64,000 nucleotides of DNA, from assembly GCF_029784165.1 (NCBI RefSeq), contig NC_073696.1:4836001-4900000 (forward strand), given 5' to 3'. This DNA is from Wyeomyia smithii. Lineage: Eukaryota > Arthropoda > Insecta > Diptera > Culicidae. Position numbers and translations under genes: made by a program. Shown piece after piece: positions 13,000 through 23,508 of this stretch. The notes beneath the pieces are model-generated. The model made no database searches. It was not told where the DNA came from and saw only the letters and a list, made by a program, of their open reading frames with translations. Within the stretch, counting starts at the first letter, position 1; each line of letters opens with the position of its first letter.

Positions 13000-13329
13000 A
13001 TGATTCATAGGTAACTTGTTTTTTTTTTTTAAATAAATAAATATAAATATTTATTAGAAAAAAAATATAGTGAGAGCTTAGTTACGCACTTATTTTTTTT
13101 CTTGTTTTTACTCCGTTACATCCTATGTTTCAATTTTTTGGTGGATAAAAAAAATTAACAGGTTGGAAGCTCAACATTTTTTAAATTGACGTTGTTCATG
13201 CCAAATGACTCAATAATTTTATTTTCTTTTTATCAACTTTTTGGGGTTTTTAATTTCGGCTTGTCGAAAAAAGTAGAGACTCAAAGCGCTCAGTTTTCAT
13301 TTCGAAAATTTTATCAGCTAAGTTTTTTC

Positions 13330-13494
13330 ACCGGTGAAGCTTTGAACGCTCTCAAGCTCCACTTTCCGAAGCACTTTCCGATTCAGCTCAAATTTTGCAC
13401 AGGGACTTATTTTGAGATGACGAAACTTTTGAGCCCTACCGCCAAACAAAATTTGAAGGCCAAATTTCTCCCATACATTCCATTGGCACCCTAA
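13330..13494 (-). mobile_element. Partial TAGGGTG-ended MITE (one end only)
   Basis: The segment ends at GGCACCCTA, which read on the minus strand gives TAGGGTGCC. These termini resemble the other TAGGGTG elements here (26600, 27378, 42649). No matching left arm was found, so it may be truncated or solo. Confidence 0.4.
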
Positions 13495-13499
13495 TGTGC

Positions 13500-13995
13500 A
13501 GTTTAAATACGTTAAAAAAGTAATGAACCATCACTAAGTAAAATTTTTAGTAACAATTAAAACGTTTGGGCTATCCAGGGTGGCGCTATATCCGACTAGT
13601 TTTATTATTAGTTGAAATAGGAAACACTATTGTTTTTTTTTCAGTTATCTCGATGAAATATATTTTTAATGTTTTAATAACCGGTTTTTCAAATTGTTAT
13701 TCTTTAGATATCCGAGATGACTTTTGGATAAGAAACGAGTCATTTATTCATGAGCTACTGGTTTAAACAAGAAACATATTCAACTGCACATTGCAGTTCG
13801 CACTAGATTCAGTTAGGATTTAAAATAATTCAGCGGTTCCTTTCCTTGCAACCGGCCAGGCCGGTTTGAGAACAGTGACGGCACCACAGGTGAGTAATAG
13901 ATAATTCTAAATTGGCTTTACCGTTGAGTGGGTTTCTTTGAATGTCACTGTTAAACGTTTTGAAGGTTTCAAAACCCATTGCATCAATAAAAATT
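13500..13995. other. No gene seen
   Basis: AT-rich. A donor-like CAG followed by GTGAGT occurs at about 13891 after a short GC-richer segment on the + strand, with only a weak acceptor upstream. I do not call an exon. Confidence 0.35.
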
Positions 13996-14001
13996 ACTTA
14001 C

Positions 14002-15040
14002 GAAAGTCGAACAGGTCCACTGGGTGCACTAGAAGCTTTTGTTCACGAAACAAATATGTATGTATATGCCACGAGCCGCAAGGGATTTCACTTCAGTTTC
14101 ACAAAAAACAGCTGATGCCTTAATAGCTCAATCTATACACGCAATCGTTGAATCGTTTTATTGTCATTACCAACGGTTTCATTCACAGTTTCGTCAAACG
14201 CCCATTCCGGTTCCTTTTCGTAAAAGATAATGAAAACCAATAAAAACAGCATTAATGAAACTCTTCCACTGAACCGAAAGTCATCAAGACTTTTATTACA
14301 ACTTGATTAAACCGACAGGACAGGACCGAAATCACCACCAGCGCAAATAAAACAGATGCAAACTGTGTGTTTACACGCTAGACTAGTCAACTTGATGATG
14401 CACGATCGGCACCGCAGTTCTCCCAGAACACACACTTCTTCTCCTCCTCCTACTTCTTCTGATGCACCAGTGCGAATCTTCTTTTCCGGCACCACAGCAT
14501 CCAGTCTGTTGGGATCACCCGGCTGCACGCGATATTCACTAATGCTGTTGCAACACGGCAAAGAACCAGCGGAAAAAGGAAGCAAAAAATCGAAAATTGC
14601 CCTATTAATCATCCGCCAGTCATCATCACCAGCGCCCGGCAGCTTCTCCCGTTTCTTTCACACGACACTGAACAGCTCCAATTAGGAAATTTCGGGAGCT
14701 TCGCAAAATTAAATTGTTTTATTGTTGCACTTTGAGCAAAAAATAATCAATTGCACTTTCCGGCTTAAACAAATCAACTTCGCACTTGCTAGCAGTAATT
14801 GAACCCACCGGATGCCGTACCAAACAGTGACTGCGTTCGCAGTCGTGAATTACGGACTATTTAAAAAGAGATCATCGATCTCGCGACAACTCGCGGAATG
14901 AAACGCGATCCAACAAAAACAGACGACGAACGCACGACGCGATCGCACCAGTCCAAACCGATTCGGATTCGATTCCAACTCTCCGCTCGCTATCACACTC
15001 GTGAACATCGAGATTTGAACTGACGACGGACGACGCATAG
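14002..15040 (-). other. Candidate non-coding first exon or promoter region, minus strand
   Basis: This unique, GC-richer stretch ends on the minus strand at a strong donor (GTAAGTAATT, 14001-13992). Its upstream part (14850-15130) is CpG-rich with GAGA-like runs and TCAGTT initiator-like words, as at insect promoters. Frames of 90-109 codons exist on both strands, including one of 101 codons at 14612-14307, but none has a recognisable domain. A long 5' untranslated exon is a reasonable reading; the transcription start is not defined and no downstream exon is identified. Confidence 0.3.
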
Positions 15041-15130
15041 CGCATGCAGATCCATCGCAGCATGCCGAAAAGCCGTTCGCGCAAAAGGAGTAGGAGAAAA
15101 ACATCGCAGAGTCCTGAGCAAACATCGAGA

Positions 15131-17600
15131 GATTGAGTTCCCCTTTGCTCTCTCACTTCGTTTACTCTCTGTTTACCTCCCGCATTCGGGTTTGTTTATA
15201 TTCAATAGCGATGTTGTTGTTCGTTCGTCTCGCCCTCTCATCGCCACCCAAAAGGCCGGCAGCTGCCACTAGACAATAGGCGATCTTCTTTCTGTCCGAT
15301 CGGGCTACGCAGACGGTAAACCCGACAATTTCAACAATTTGTTTGACAGCAAAAAACATTGGACGTTCGATGCTTTCTGTTTGAATGAATGAAAGTCACT
15401 CAGGTTCTCTTTCTCTCCTGCTTTTGCTGAACATAAACATCGAACTTCATTCATTCCCAATTTCGTTGACGGTGTCTGCCCTAGCATAAATATGCTGAAC
15501 ATACGCATGGCACGGAGATCATCGATGCGTGCGTGTGCATTAGCGAGCATCTGTGCGTATGCGGTGGCAACTAAGCGAAACGGACGGAAAATTGGTACTT
15601 TTCTGGCTTGTGCATGCGCTCCGGTACGGGCAGATAAACAACACAAAAAAAGTTAAGCAAGAGACACTTGATAGACGCCACTCAACGCCTTTTTCTTCCC
15701 TCGGCTTTCTTCTGGATATTTATTTTGAAGACTATTTGCCGATGATGTTGGCCCGTTGCTGCTGGCGTCGAGTTCGACTGCATCCAGAAGCAGGAATTGA
15801 CAGCAACCGATCGGTTGAAAAGCTTTTAAGAAAATGATAATTATATAATGATGGAATCGATGGATGCCACTTAGGAAAAACCTGCGGCCACTGTTACTAG
15901 GAGAGTGGTTGAAACTAAAAGAATACTGGAGAGTCTTATGCAAACTCATCCAGTTGGTGTCGGTTGTTATACTGCTTTGTATTCTCGAATCAATAAAATA
16001 ATCTCAACGTCAAAGTTTCTGCTATCATAGAATATACAAAAAAAATATATCTGTCCTAAATTAGGTCTTGAAATGTAAACTAGCTGGCGTCATTTGCCAT
16101 CAAAAGCAGCCTGGTCTCTTCAATGAATAGTTAGTTTTCATTGTCTATAGAAATAAAATTGAATAATTCCATTTCATCTCAGGGAATAATCGACCAAACT
16201 GCGTAGCAGATGTTTCATGTAGCATTATCTCAAATTGCATTCCTTCCAGAGAACGCGAAAAAGAAAACAACAGGAAAAGTTGCACTTGAACTTGACTGGT
16301 TGCAGCTCTGGTTTCTGCTGATTTCCTTGTTGCTTTTGCCAGGAACGATAAAATTGTTCGAAATTTCGAAACAAAGCAGCTGTGATTTCTATTGAACGAT
16401 ATTGCTTTTCAATTGCACGTTTTATAGTTTCGCTAAAAATATGCACAAATAAACGCGCTTGAGAAACCCAGAGGTGCACGTGCACTGAATCGCCAACGTT
16501 CGCTGCTACGTAATAGTAGTTAAAAGCAGGTGGCAGCAGGCGGTTATTTGGCACCTAACAACTAAACTTGTCCTACAGTAGGGTACCTACTAAGTTTGGG
16601 TTTTATCACGTGACGGCTAAAATCTGTTCGACGGATGGTTGGTTAATAATTTAGTAGAATTTAGTCCAACTTACGGTCAAATACGCTAGGTCCGAAACTA
16701 TTTTTGTAAACGAACATTTTCGTGAGCTGCATTCCAGAAAGCTGTAGAGGTTATGTTCACCATTCAATGTTGATTAGCTGTAATAAAACGCTAAATACTC
16801 AACACGGAAAATAATCCATTTCGCAGTATTATCCTACATATACCTAGTTAGTCTAATCTGAAGTGAATCATAACAACCGATAATTGACAGTGTGCACTAG
16901 CTGATCAAGAATTAACTCAAGCGCTACCTGTTCTGCTGCAGACCTGCCGAGAGCTTGCCATTGGGGACTTACAGACTTAAGCTGTTTTGAATAGCCGAAG
17001 CTAACCCTTCTTTGGAATCCGGTATTTATTTGCAGAGGCTAAGCCTCTGAGTAGGCGTGCGGTATAGCAGCCACTGTTAGGATCAAACGATTACATTGAG
17101 CCGAAGGAGTTGTGAGATATCCGAACTGCTCATATTCACGTATGTTGTCCCACGACCGCACGACAGTTAAACTAACCTCGGGTCTACCTCCGGTGCACTG
17201 CATGATATCATTGTAATCTTCTTAGCAATGATTTGTTTGCTTTTTGCTGGTCAGAGGCCATTCTGTTTACACAATTTGGATATTAGCTTGATCGGTACAG
17301 AGTCATTGATGCTTATTTTTATTTTACTAAACCATTTTGATAAATTTTCTGAGTTTCAAAGTCGAACGTGCAATGTGCAGTTGTTGTGTCATGATTATTC
17401 TCAATCACCTGTACCTCCGACGTTTCGGTCTTTAGACTTGGCCTTCCTAAGGGAATGTGCAAATTTATTTGTGCGTTCACTTTCATTTAACTTCATTGGC
17501 ACTGTCTAACGGTATCTACGTGAATATGATTGAAAATAAAAACTAGTGCTACATTCTTCAATCAAGGATGCGCTATGACAGCAGAATTCGAATCTCTTTT
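15131..17600. other. No gene seen; unique sequence
   Basis: 15150-15620 continues the less AT-rich composition of the preceding stretch. The palindrome CAGAGGCTAAGCCTCTG occurs at about 17034. No recognisable proteins, and no repeats shared with the rest of the window up to 17600. Confidence 0.4.
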
Positions 17601-17611
17601 TTTGCATCAAT

Positions 17612-17825
17612 TTTTTTTAAGTAGAATACTTCTCTCAGGAAGTTCGGCTACATAGGGATGTGAAATGAAAATCTAAAACCGAAAAAAGTGAAAAATATGT
17701 CCAATTTCAAATGCTAATAAATCGGTTAGTATTCGATGGATTTCCTTCGTTCTTGCAGCAATAGATTGGAAAATCTTCTAAGATTCTTCCCAAAATAACA
17801 TAATTGTAATTTTATTATTCACACT
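17612..17825 (+). repeat. Upstream direct repeat, copy A
   Basis: The sequence from GTAGAATACTTCTCTCAG onward recurs at 20300-20508 with few differences, including TTCGGCTACATAGGGATGT and ATAAATCGGTTAGT. Both copies lead straight into the conserved promoter block, so it is the distal 5' part of the repeated unit. Confidence 0.75.
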
Positions 17826-17990
17826 ATTGTACTATTGAAAATAGTCAAGCCTTGTCAAAACGAAAAATTCGACCTCTGATTGGTCGTTATATGCTTGCTT
17901 CCCAAGCACGGTCGACAGGATCATATACCTTGCAATTGAAGACATGCTATTTAGCCTATATAAGAGCCTGTTTCAGCCGGAGCCGCTCAT
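17826..17990 (+). promoter_or_regulatory. Histone-like promoter block, unit A
   Basis: A conserved block with a reversed CCAAT box in CTCTGATTGGTCGTTAT (about 17874-17890), CCCAAGCACGGTCG, and TATATAAGAGCC (TATA at 17957-17963). About 30 bp downstream lies CTCATAATAGTTCT, a possible start site shared with unit B. The same words in the same order occur at 20509-20655 and, diverged, at 42012-42110. CCAAT plus TATA is typical of replication-dependent histone promoters, but no histone coding sequence follows. Confidence 0.6.
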
Positions 17991-18215
17991 AATAGTTCTA
18001 GACAGCGACAACAGCAGTCGTTCTTCCTTAGCAGTAGCACTAGCTCTGTGGTTGGTCACCACGTCTCAGGAGCAGCGCTGTTTTTCTCAGCGTGTGTCGC
18101 CAGACAGCCATTATTCCCCCCGTGTTGGCGCAGCATGAAGATTGCCATCAGGAAATCCAATTTTGGAAATCAAAATGCCTTTTTAAGGGCAAATAAACAA
18201 GTCATTGAAAGTTAA
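17991..18215 (+). ncRNA. Possible short non-coding transcript, unit A
   Basis: Between the TATA-based start and the hairpin at 18176 there is about 190 bp with no histone or other recognisable protein. It begins with ACAGCGACAACAGCAGTC, shared with unit B. The layout of promoter, short body and 3' hairpin suggests a small transcript ending near 18195. That it is transcribed at all is inference. Confidence 0.3.
18176..18191 (+). other. Histone-type 3' stem-loop candidate 1
   Basis: TGCCTT-TTTA-AGGGCA: 6-bp stem (one G-T pair) and 4-nt loop, the size of the histone mRNA 3' hairpin. It is followed by AAATAAAC. Canonical histone stems begin GG/CC, which this lacks. Confidence 0.45.
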
Positions 18216-18396
18216 TAATTTTTGTCAACGCAAGCAAGCATTCTGTGTTGCATCCTAACAATTTAAGTTTGACGCACCTGTCTAATTTACTGGATGTGAA
18301 ATAGCTTCCACAGTGCATGTTGTCCGTGTATCTTAATTCCCCCAATGTTAGGGCAGCTCTAAGGTTGTAATTAGCAACCGCTTTTAAACCGCAACA

Positions 18397-18412
18397 TGCT
18401 TTTTTCAAGGCA
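18397..18412 (+). other. Histone-type 3' stem-loop candidate 2
   Basis: TGCTTT-TTTC-AAGGCA with the same geometry as candidate 1. The flanks are also related (AAATAAA, then TTGAAGGTTAATA), so a segment of about 220 bp has been duplicated in tandem without a second promoter. Confidence 0.45.
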
Positions 18413-18499
18413 AATAAAAAAATATTTGAAGGTTAATAGTTTTCTGGCATCAACACAAGCAGAAATTCTGTGCGGGATGCAATCAAATTCTGTTGTAGT

Positions 18500-19140
18500 T
18501 GTCTAATTTTCACTTTATTTAGTAAACCCCCCACTGTATGAGCAGCGTAAAGGCTGCGATCAGCATAACCGCGTTGAGTAATGAACTGCCCTGTTAGTAC
18601 GCATTCACAAAAGCAGTTAGTTCGACTATGCAGAGCTAATATGAAGTCGATTCAATCAATCAGCATAAACAGAATTTCGTCGTCTCCCAGCTGCCAAGTT
18701 GCAACATGATGCAACACGCAACAGCGAGCAAACGAAATCGCTTGATGTTACAAACCGCAATAAGATACGGGTTAAAACCGTTGCGTGTGTGAGAGCACCA
18801 TCGGTGTTTATTCGCTGGATACACTATCTACTGTCTACTGAACGCAATAATCTGCTTACATGCGACATGGGGACGGGAACATTTTCTTCAACCAAGCTGC
18901 ACAGCACGACACAAAACATGTTATTTTGTTGCTTTAATGAGAGTGCTATCGGTCCGGCTCGACAGAATGTTCATAAGAAATCATTTTTGTGCATCCGTGC
19001 TACGAAACTGAGGAAAAACTTTAGAAACTGAAAAAAGAGGTGGAGCTTACCAAATGATCGCTCTGAGCCAGAATAAAGTCACACATATTTTTCAAGTTAT
19101 ATCATTCCAACTCGTACGTAAAATAATTCATTCCTATTTT
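18500..19140. other. No gene seen
   Basis: A frame of 110 codons at 18699-19031 has no recognisable domain. The segment leads into the unit B promoter core. Confidence 0.4.
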
Positions 19141-19200
19141 CTTCCCTATATAAGAGCCTGTTTTAATCGAAGCCGCTCATAGTAGTTCTGAACAGCGACG
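19141..19200 (+). promoter_or_regulatory. Promoter core, unit B (CCAAT part lost)
   Basis: CCCTATATAAGAGCCTGTTTT with TATA at 19147-19153, then GCCGCTCATAGTAGTTCT and ACAGCGACGACAGCAGTC, as in unit A. The upstream CCAAT-containing part seen in units A and C is not present here. Confidence 0.55.
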
Positions 19201-19253
19201 ACAGCAGTCCTCCCTTAGCAGCAGCGGGAGCGAGCAGTGGGTACCATCGATAG

Positions 19254-19455
19254 CGGATAGCGGCCACAACTGTGGCATGGCTGCGAAAAAGCGTAGCAGT
19301 TTCAGCGGATCTCACCATCGATAGCAGCAGGGCCAGCAGATGCAGGTACAGCGGATACCAATGGCGCCACAACTGTGGCATGGCTACGGATAGCGTTGCA
19401 GGTGCTCAGCAGTTGGGCCAGCGTATAGCGGCCACAACTGTGGCATGGCTATGCA
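19254..19455 (+). repeat. Three copies of a palindromic 22-bp motif
   Basis: GCCACAACTGTGGCATGGCT occurs at about 19263, 19366 and 19431 in the unit B body. Each copy contains the palindrome GCCACAACTGTGGC. The surroundings are rich in GATAGC and CAGCAG words. The role is unknown; it may be a transcribed structural repeat or a binding site. Confidence 0.7.
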
Positions 19456-19613
19456 TAGCGTAGCTGTTGCAGCGGGTATATCAGCATCGATAGTAGCAGG
19501 GTCAGCTGATGCAACGACACTCCCTTCACTAAAATGCTGTTTCAGTGTGGTAGCGGGAAGCATCAGCAGCAGGCTTGCATGAAGTGAATACATCAGCCAG
19601 CAACTTTCTCTAA

Positions 19614-19759
19614 GGCCTCTGCCATAGTAGACGCGAAAAGCGGCGCGAACCGATTCGCTCGGCCGTAGGTTGATGTACAGCTCTACTGATGGCTGTACAT
19701 TAACCTACAGCTGAGCGAATCGGTTCGCGTCGCTTTTCGCGTCTATTATGGCAGAGGCC
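19614..19759. mobile_element. Palindromic MITE, Harbinger-like (TAA duplication)
   Basis: Two arms of about 65-70 bp form a nearly perfect hairpin with a very short loop. The ends are GGCCTCTGCCATA and its complement. The element is flanked by TAA on both sides (19611-19613 and 19760-19762), the TWA duplication typical of PIF/Harbinger. It is inserted in unit B between its GC-rich body and its 3' hairpin. Confidence 0.75.
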
Positions 19760-19854
19760 TAATGGGAAAGTTGCATCAGTTTGTTCAGAAGAATATTATT
19801 GTCGGTAATATCACAGAGATGCGATTGCGTAAATCCGATTTTGAATTGAACAAT

Positions 19855-19870
19855 TGTTCTTTTGAGAACA
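19855..19870 (+). other. Histone-type 3' stem-loop candidate 3
   Basis: TGTTCT-TTTG-AGAACA: fully paired 6-bp stem and 4-nt loop, preceded by ATTGAACAA and followed by AATAACAC. It is the 3' end of unit B once the MITE at 19614 is discounted. Confidence 0.5.
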
Positions 19871-20256
19871 AATAACACACTTATTTGAAGAATTAATAGC
19901 TTTTGGTACCAATAGCAGTATAGTGACAGCCTCAGCGGTAGATGCAGATGCAGCCGGTACTTCCCTGAGGCCGATGTAAAGGTAAATGGGAGCAGCACGG
20001 CGAAACAGTTCGGGTTATGCTTAGACGCGCGTCATTTTTCGTTCTTGATATTCCCCACATGAAACGACGCGCTTTCGTATGATAGCGGTAGTATTAGCGG
20101 TAGATGCATTTGCCAACACTTCCTCCAGTAAAGCCGTGTCTAGTTTTCAATGTGAAAACACCTTTCTCATTGTGTTGACCGTGCGCCTTAGTCCTCACTA
20201 TCAAGGTAACACAGAGATGTAAGATAAACACTACATCCTATGATAAATTGAACAAT

Positions 20257-20272
20257 TGTCCTAATAAGGACA
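20257..20272 (+). other. Histone-type 3' stem-loop candidate 4
   Basis: TGTCCT-AATA-AGGACA: fully paired stem and 4-nt loop, preceded by ATTGAACAAT and followed by ACAAAT. Insect histone ends have GTCCT/AGGAC stems with ACAAA downstream, so this is the closest match of the five. Confidence 0.55.
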
Positions 20273-20299
20273 ACAAATGAATTAATGAAGATTTAACTT

Positions 20300-20508
20300 T
20301 GAATTAGAATACTTCTCTCAGAAAGTTCGGCTACATAGGGATGTAAAATGAAAATCTAAAACTGAAAAAAGTGAGAAAAATTTCAAATGCTAATAAATCG
20401 GTTAGTTTTCGATGGATTTCCTTCGTTTTTGCAGCAATCGATTAGAAAATCTTCTACCAAATTCCTACCAAATGCATGAAATTGCAATTTTATCATTCGA
20501 ACTATTGT
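20300..20508 (+). repeat. Upstream direct repeat, copy C
   Basis: Second copy of the sequence at 17612-17825, starting TTAGAATACTTCTCTCAG and leading into the unit C promoter block. Confidence 0.75.
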
Positions 20509-20700
20509 ACTATTGAAAACTCTTAAGCCTTGTCAAAACACAAAATTCGACCTCTGATTGGTCGTTATACCGCGCTTTCCCAAGCACGGTCGGCAGAGTT
20601 ATGGACCTAGTAAATTGGGAATGCATCATTTGGCCTATATAAGAGCTTCATCAGATAATAAACATTTGAACAACTGAAATTTGAAGAACACAAATGATTA
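20509..20700 (+). promoter_or_regulatory. Histone-like promoter block, unit C (body deleted)
   Basis: Same order as unit A: GCCTTGTCAAAAC, CTCTGATTGGTCGTTAT, CCCAAGCACGGTCG and TATATAAGAGC (TATA 20636-20642). After about 25 bp it joins sequence like the region just after stem-loops 2 and 3 (ATTTGAAGAGTTAATA), so the transcribed body and hairpin appear to have been deleted. Confidence 0.6.
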
Positions 20701-20806
20701 TTTGAAGAGTTAATATTTTCTCTTTTTGCGCTATAATCCAAAGTTAATTATCTTCATCTACATGCATACTCTGACTAATATTACGTGTTTGCGTCGCTTA
20801 GTATTT

Positions 20807-20967
20807 GGCTACGGTCATGCAGAACGCAAATAACGGCGCGATGCGATTCGGCAAGACGAAATCTGTTGAAATGTATAGCTCTACTTCGCCTTAAAAAGAG
20901 CTGTACATTTCACCACGGTAAGGCGGATCGCATCGCGCCGGCATTCGCGTTCTGCATAACCGTAGCC
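20807..20967. mobile_element. Palindromic MITE (TTT duplication)
   Basis: Two arms of about 70 bp form a strong but imperfect hairpin. The ends read GGCTACGGT and ACCGTAGCC, flanked by TTT on both sides (20804-20806 and 20968-20970). It resembles the element at 19614 in size and build but differs in sequence. A Harbinger origin is possible, though TTT is not the standard TWA. Confidence 0.65.
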
Positions 20968-20970
20968 TTT

Positions 20971-23432
20971 GTTCCGTTCCCGTTTAATGATGTCGTATTA
21001 AATGTGCATATTACAATTCGGCAGCACTTTAACTTCTCATTTGCACAAAATTTTAAAAAATCCAATGAACTTCATTCAAAATATCAGACAAAAAGAAATT
21101 ACAATACTGCCAATGAACGGTCAACGTTTATTTACTAGAAAAAATGACTGACACGCAAGCAGCCAGGTTATCTTTCTTGTAAAAGTATTCTACTTCAACC
21201 TTGCGATCGTGGCTTTGCATACAACCTTCTTGTGATTTTTTTTTTAGTTTTCTACGAAACAATACAAAAGCGATGTTCATTCGGTTTTTCCAGACTGAGC
21301 AGACTCGTCACGAGTAAGGCTAAACTCATCATGTAACAAAAGCCTCTAATAGCATTGTTATGCACATCATCCCGACAAATCAAATTGGTTCATTTTCTAG
21401 CGCTCCCCAGCGTGGCCGATGCAACAATCATCACCGAGACAGGTAATTAACTTTATGTCACATCGCAAAATAGACAGATTATTCCCGTTGAATGTCGGGC
21501 CAATTGAGCCACCACATCAGTCTGGAAAGGATGAGTACGCGTGTGTGGTGGGGTAAATAAGCAACTAAATTATATTCCGCTCTAATTGTTGCCAGTTTTT
21601 AATCGTGGCTGTTGCTCCAGTCAACAACGGGGCTGAAACTTCTGGTCGCGCTCATTGTTGACAGCCGCCGCCGCACGACAACCGACTGACAGGTTTATCA
21701 CGATTCTGCACGCCGTAAAAATTCATAAACGTCTAATAAATCCTTCATTCCGGAGTCCTCGGCGAGCGACGAGCGGCGACGGCGGCGGCGGAACTAGAAA
21801 GGCCCTACTAACCATCCGCCGACGCAAACCCGACGCTGCTGCTGCCTGTCGCTGACGGGTGTCTGCCAGCGGGAGAATTGATTTCCGACGGGGCGTCTCC
21901 GCCACCGGCGGCTGGCGGAGAGTTGTTTTGGTTGTAAAAGTAGAAACTAATTCATATCCGCAGCATAAGTATGATGGACGGCTCGGTTAATAAAGTTTAA
22001 AGTAAATGTTATTACGATAAAAAGTCATGACATCATATGTTAATAAAAAACCGTTAGCGATTCACGGTTAGAGTTGCAGATGGTACGCAACTCCTGTTGG
22101 ATTAAAGGGTGCGCAATGCACGAGGGATAGTCAAAGCAACATTTGCAACAACCCACAATTCGCGAACGCATCATCATCATCATCGTTGTCGTCATCAATA
22201 TGCACAAACGGACACGAAACACGCAAGAAGGGTGACGAACGACTTTGCCTTACCGCGCACTGCCTATTAGGCAATGTATTGTCTGCACCGACATGAATAC
22301 GAATCGTAAGCCCGGTAAACCTGCAGCTTACGAGGGTCAAGTTCCAGGAAGCCATAAGCGAGCCGTTAAACACCAGTACGAATCTGCAATATTTTCGAAA
22401 GAAGAGGAAATAAAATTTTGAATGAAAAATGCTGCGATCCAGATTGACTGAAATTCGCAGTTCGAGCCCCGCACAAGCCATAACTTTTTCTTTGTGCAAG
22501 TCTTTGAAAATTTCATAAATGGCTTCAATTTTGGCTCGGTAAACATAATTAATCATAGGCGTGAACGTGCGGCTGCCGTGCTGTGGTTAGCCATAATTCA
22601 TGATTGTGATACGGCATATAACGTGAAGCGTTCGGTCACAAAGACGTCACTCTGTAAGATGCTGTCTGTGCTCAGTATGGTTTCTCTATGACTGTATATT
22701 TAAGTGTAATTTCGAAGGCAGTGCCACAATTTGTACAATATGTGTGAATATATGTAGATACTTCAGTGGTACGTTTCCAGATGCCATTAATCATTAAACT
22801 TTTCTATTTTCACGAAAATCAGTCATTTTTTAGCTGCGTGGTATGGTGTAAAGCGTGGGGCTGTCAAGTACGTTGCCCTGCGATCGATCGTTAATCATGT
22901 ATTTTAAATTCAAAAACAAGAAAAAATACTCTCTGAATTATTCATGGACAAAAAGACTTACAGAAATTCAACAAATAGGGAAAACATTTTTCACATTCGC
23001 ATTTCGTTATTATCAATTAAAGAAAATCATAGTACATAGATTCAACTGAATTTTGCAAAATTAAAGTCAGTTAGAGCGTAAAAACATGTTAGACCATTTG
23101 TTTGACTTGTTTTAGATCATCTTTCTAAATACATTTACATATGGCACCCTTCCACAGGAGGGGGAACTATTTTCGAGGGCATTTAGTTTGGGGTAAACTG
23201 TATGCAAAGAAAAGTCAGATCGAAAGTCTTTCATTTGTATGAAGATAAGGCCAAAAAAATAAAACTAAGTCGAACCAAGAAAAAACCGATTTCTGCCGTT
23301 TTTTGGTTAAATTATGGAAGTTTGCTTTCTTTATAGATTTTTTGAAACACTGCGCTAACGGTTATTAGTTGATCAGAGAGCGTACGGAAAAGAAAGTAAT
23401 TTCTTGAATTTTTGAGGAAAGTTCCTATATAT

Positions 23433-23433
<1 letters not shown>
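20971..23433. other. No gene seen; unique sequence
   Basis: 21600-21930 is GC-rich with GGCGGCGGCGG runs, and overlapping frames of 60-66 codons there are compositional. A frame of 141 codons at 22556-22131 on the minus strand includes a run of Asp from a CAT repeat (22170-22185) and has no recognisable domain. Confidence 0.4.

Positions 23434-23502
<69 letters not shown>
23434..23502. repeat. (AT)n microsatellite
   Basis: About 34 uninterrupted AT dinucleotides. Confidence 0.98.

Positions 23503-23508
<6 letters not shown>

Noticed and set aside
13186..13494. 102-codon frame as a small protein gene
   Set aside because: Its 3' half lies in a TAGGGTG-ended MITE and the rest is AT-rich chance sequence.
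17944..18215. Histone gene or pseudogene in unit A
   Set aside because: All three forward frames were scanned by eye for H1, H2A, H2B, H3 and H4 motifs; none was found, and the space is too short for any core histone.
22131..22556. 141-codon frame on the minus strand as a gene
   Set aside because: Poly-Asp comes from a CAT repeat, composition is not protein-like, and no family is recognised.
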